Assembly: GCA_964202895.1 (NCBI GenBank)
Contig: CAXNJM010000001.1
Location: forward strand, 1,054,001 to 1,118,000
Direction of reading: 5' to 3'
Length of the DNA: 64,000 nucleotides
DNA from: JAJTDS01 sp964202895
Lineage (GTDB): Bacteria > Pseudomonadota > Alphaproteobacteria > Rickettsiales > UBA1997
Shown: positions 61,663 through 64,000 of the stretch, piece after piece
Position numbering within the stretch: position 1 is the stretch's first letter
Layout: each line of letters opens with the position of its first letter
The notes under the pieces: model-generated
Databases searched by the model: none
The model's input: the letters and a program-made list of their open reading frames with translations, nothing else
What the model was told of the DNA's origin: nothing
Made by a program: the position numbers and the translations under genes

Positions 61663-62652
61663 ATGGAAAACTACGAACCAAATATACATAAACAAGTAAA
61701 ACTTAACCCTAACCCTAATAATTCTGAACCTTCTGAGTCTAATCATAACTCTGATTCCGAGTCTAATCATAACTCTGATTCCGAGTCTAATCATAATTCT
61801 GAATCTTCTGAGTCTGATAATAGTGCTGAAGTAATTGCTAATCTCGAGTTACCAGAAATCATACAAACTTTACACAATGGCTTAAGAGATGGTTATAACG
61901 AGTCTGCAATTTATGATTATATTCAAGCGCTCTACAATATCGATCAAGAGGTGCCGTCAGTTGATTATCCGGAGCTAATCAATTTTGATAGTTATCCTGG
62001 CTTATCAACAATTATATTGGATTCCGTCAGAAACGAAGGTGGAGAATTAATTATTAACGAAAATAGCTTAACCGCAAATAGCACAAACCTTATTTTACAA
62101 GGAATTTTAGATGGGCTGAATGCTGAAAATCCACAATTTCAAGGGTTATACTCCTTACAAATTTCAAGCAATGCTCTTGATGGGTATAATGTAGGAATGG
62201 ATGAAGAGTCAATGAATTTATTATCAAATATTATATTGAGTCCACATAGCCAAATAACTCGTCTTGATATTAGAAATAATAATATAAATTCCGATCATTT
62301 AAATGTTTTATTGGCGAACATTAACATTGCCGAAAACCATTTGATAGCAAATTTGCAAGAATTTAATTTTTCACTTAATTTAATTAATCAAGCTTCGGTG
62401 GGATTATTGACTGAAATCTTGGCAAACAACCCAAATATTAACTTTGAAGCAGAATATATCCTTCCAGAAGGAGTAGTATTTGAAGGATTGGAAGCTTTAG
62501 AAGGTAATCCACGTTTTAACCTAGTAACAGATGAATCTATTGTTACTGCTACCGAAACTACGAATGCTCAAACTCCCAGCAACAGTATAAATATAAATCC
62601 TTCTCATGAAAACTCATTAAATTCATCATTCAATTTATCATCGCATTCATAA
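61663..62652 (+). CDS. Leucine-rich-repeat-like protein with N-terminal SESNHNSD repeats
   Basis: The first 50 residues are hydrophilic, with three copies of SESNHNSD (24-bp DNA repeat). The core (about 115-285) has ribonuclease-inhibitor-like LRR units: LILQGILDGLNAENPQFQGL, LYSLQISSNALDGYNVGMDE, QITRLDIRNNNINSDHLNVL and LQEFNFSLNLINQASVGLL. The tail is serine/asparagine-rich. There is no signal peptide or membrane segment. LRR proteins of this type in host-associated bacteria are often delivered into eukaryotic cells, and the genome carries a VirB2-type pilin. An effector role is inference only. The gene stands alone between a 349-bp gap and a transposase remnant. Confidence 0.75.
   Translation: MENYEPNIHKQVKLNPNPNNSEPSESNHNSDSESNHNSDSESNHNSESSESDNSAEVIANLELPEIIQTLHNGLRDGYNESAIYDYIQALYNIDQEVPSVDYPELINFDSYPGLSTIILDSVRNEGGELIINENSLTANSTNLILQGILDGLNAENPQFQGLYSLQISSNALDGYNVGMDEESMNLLSNIILSPHSQITRLDIRNNNINSDHLNVLLANINIAENHLIANLQEFNFSLNLINQASVGLLTEILANNPNINFEAEYILPEGVVFEGLEALEGNPRFNLVTDESIVTATETTNAQTPSNSININPSHENSLNSSFNLSSHS
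61735..61806 (+). repeat. 24-bp tandem repeat in the LRR gene
   Basis: Three units of 24 bp begin at 61735, 61759 and 61783, each starting gagtctaatcataa. The first two are identical and the third has three changes. They encode SESNHNSD repeats in frame. Confidence 0.95.
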
Positions 62653-62692
62653 AAAACTCAGTAATCGATTATAATTTTATTGTTTTTTAAAA

Positions 62693-62713
62693 GTTTTAAG
62701 ATGGGATTTGGTA
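62693..62713 (+). repeat. Copy of the palindromic element's end
   Basis: The stretch ending gatgggatttggtat matches the inverted left tip of the element at 59372-59528 at about 19 of 21 positions. It lies 20 bp before the transposase remnant. No second arm was identified on either side. Confidence 0.65.
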
Positions 62714-62732
62714 TTATTATCTTGACAGCAAT

Positions 62733-62954
62733 TTGCCAACAATTAAAAGAGGCAAAAAAGTTCAAACTATTATTCAAAAGAAATCAAAATTTATTGACTT
62801 GAGAAGAATTGCAAAGAATAATGTTGATGTTTTAAATAGGGTTTTGATGACTGATGATTTTAAAGGTTATAATGAAAGTTTTTATCACTTATCGCATAAT
62901 CATAGTGCAAAGCAATATGCTAATGAGTTTATTCATGTCAATATCACTACTTAA
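62733..62954 (+). pseudogene. ISXO2/IS1595-like transposase remnant
   Basis: The 73-codon frame starts only with TTG and has no leader. It resembles the second half of an ISXO2-like DDE transposase domain: KVQTIIQKKSKF, then a RVLMTDDFKGYNE strand carrying the second catalytic aspartate, and HLSHNHSAKQYANEFIHVN, the H-x-x-N-HS-x-x-Y stretch that leads to the third acidic residue. The frame stops right there, so the C-terminal E-containing part is lost, as is the N-terminal half. It is a decayed insertion sequence. Confidence 0.65.
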
Positions 62955-63005
62955 ATCAACCATAAAGTGTATAAATCCGAAATATTATAATCATAACTGA
63001 ACAAA

Positions 63006-64000
63006 ATGGGAAATTCTAAAAATAATCAATTGAACAAAAAATTGATGCCAATCGGTTTTTATGATTTAATTTTTGCAGAGGCGGAAAATAATCATCGACA
63101 AGTGAATGATATTATTAACTATTTTATGGGGGAGGGATATCGCTTGATTAAACCTAGCCTTGTTGAATTCGCTGATCAATATTTGCAAGATAATAAAAAT
63201 TCTAAAAGCGAAAATTTACTATACTTTACCGATTTATTTTCTGGTGAAAATATGGTTTTTAGAAATGATATCACTTCGCAAATTGCGAGAATACTCAATA
63301 GCTCTCTTGCTAACTATAATTTGCCCCTTAAATTATGTTATAGCGGAGATGTTATAGCCAGTAAGAGTGATGAGCTTTATGCCCACCGTCAACAAACCCA
63401 ATTAGGGCTTGAAATTATTCATTATACAGAAAATTATTCAGAAATTGAAGTTATTGAAAAAACATTATTTGCCGTTAACAATATTTTATTGCCACCTTTA
63501 AGCAGAAATAACATTCTTCCTAAAATTTTAATTGAATTTTCTTTGCCTAAATTTTTAGAAAAATTGCTGAATGAATTTAATATCAAACCATTGCCATCAT
63601 TGATTCAAGCGATATTTGATAAAAACATTTCAAATGCAAAAAATTTACTTTCTCAAATTGAAAATTTAGATATTTCAAAGCAAGAATTATTGATAGAAAT
63701 TATGCTAAATAATCATAATTTAGGCAATATTATTAGTAAAATTATGGCCTGCAATGTTAGCGATGCAATAATACCAATGATTGATAAGATTAATAAAATA
63801 TTTCAATTCATAAATAATCGATTTCCCAATATTGAAGTGTGTTTTGATTTATTTGGTAATAAAAAATCTAATGATTATTGTGGTTTATTTTTTGAAATTT
63901 TTGTTGGTAATTTTTCATATCCAGTTGCTAGGGGCGGAAGTTATAAAATTACTGCTGATAATAATGGCAAAGAATCTCTAATTGATGCAGTTGGGGCAAC
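63006..64000 (+). CDS. hisZ: ATP phosphoribosyltransferase regulatory subunit HisZ, partial
   Basis: HisZ is a histidyl-tRNA-synthetase-like protein without aminoacylation activity; it is required by the short form of HisG in histidine synthesis. The frame is open from the ATG at 63006 to the window edge (331 codons). FRNDITSQIARIL corresponds to class II motif 2, SDELYAHRQQTQLGLEII follows it, and YPVARGGSYKI near the end corresponds to motif 3. The first residues (LMPIGFYDLIFAEAENNHRQ) are typical HisZ rather than HisS. The 3' end lies outside the window. The transposase remnant precedes it by about 50 bp. Confidence 0.87.
   Translation, partial: MGNSKNNQLNKKLMPIGFYDLIFAEAENNHRQVNDIINYFMGEGYRLIKPSLVEFADQYLQDNKNSKSENLLYFTDLFSGENMVFRNDITSQIARILNSSLANYNLPLKLCYSGDVIASKSDELYAHRQQTQLGLEIIHYTENYSEIEVIEKTLFAVNNILLPPLSRNNILPKILIEFSLPKFLEKLLNEFNIKPLPSLIQAIFDKNISNAKNLLSQIENLDISKQELLIEIMLNNHNLGNIISKIMACNVSDAIIPMIDKINKIFQFINNRFPNIEVCFDLFGNKKSNDYCGLFFEIFVGNFSYPVARGGSYKITADNNGKESLIDAVGA

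Overview
The window is AT-rich (roughly 30% GC by eye), densely coding DNA of an alphaproteobacterium. Pointers to that class are a C4-pathway 5-aminolevulinate synthase (hemA), a system I cytochrome c maturation protein (ccmF), ccoS of the cbb3 oxidase assembly set, a TrbC/VirB2-type pilin of the kind scattered through Rickettsiales genomes, a stand-alone nuoF, and a hisZ-type regulatory subunit. The low GC, the lone virB2 gene, an LRR protein and the broken or shortened genes suggest a host-associated Rickettsiales-like lineage. It is not a minimal one: genes for threonine, phenylalanine, histidine, cysteine, purine, pyrimidine, riboflavin, NAD, CoA, heme, LPS and peptidoglycan synthesis are still present. 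The taxonomic reading is inference.

Layout. 1-7.1 kb: end of a deoxyhypusine-synthase-family gene, an N-terminal half-length purL, ribD, then a leftward cluster of secretin, ABC-2 type permease, an unknown membrane-anchored protein and nadC. 7.4-15.8 kb: nuoF, ftsH, an orphan TpsB-type outer-membrane transporter, coaBC (leftward), virB2, rpmB, a secreted cyclophilin, a HIT protein and the very short ccoS. 15.8-25.1 kb: a long leftward run of dctA, rsmD, prephenate dehydratase, dnaQ, lpxA, fabZ, two tandem near-identical amino acid permeases, trxB and rppH. 25.2-34.0 kb: thrC, ccmF, mrp, a palindrome-rich intergenic element, gcvPB, a pseudopilin gene, gatB. 34.0-41.7 kb: a surface-glycan island with three GT-A type glycosyltransferases, a CgeB-like glycosyltransferase and a dTDP-3-amino-3,6-dideoxyhexose module (fdtA-like, GNAT, fdtB-like), into which an acyltransferase-3 gene has been inserted behind a duplicated copy of the fdtB start. 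41.8-49.7 kb (leftward): a large pseudopilin-like adhesin with cysteine-rich repeats and a fibrinogen-like end, broken by two single-base frameshifts, then hemA, an unknown gene, a C-terminally short dnaE and a Skp/OmpH chaperone. 50.0-59.4 kb: an envelope run of pyrG, lptE, rimM, a small secreted protein, murG, a RodZ-like protein, AsmA, ExbD/TolR and a TonB-like protein. 59.4-64 kb: a 157-bp palindromic element, a ccmD-like small gene, tRNA-Phe whose 3' end is repeated four times, a CDGSH protein, a cysteine-synthase-family enzyme, an LRR protein with a 24-bp tandem repeat, a transposase remnant and the start of hisZ.

Themes. A type II/IV-pilus-like system is implied by the secretin and two pseudopilin-like genes in separate places. 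Outer envelope construction (lpxA, fabZ, lptE, murG, asmA, skp, glycan island) is well represented. Two essential-pathway genes (purL, dnaE) end near domain boundaries with no visible continuation. The strongest leads are the pseudopilin/fibrinogen-like mosaic, the acyltransferase insertion with duplicated start, the short DnaE and the tRNA 3'-end tandem repeat. No CRISPR array, rRNA gene or complete insertion sequence was seen.
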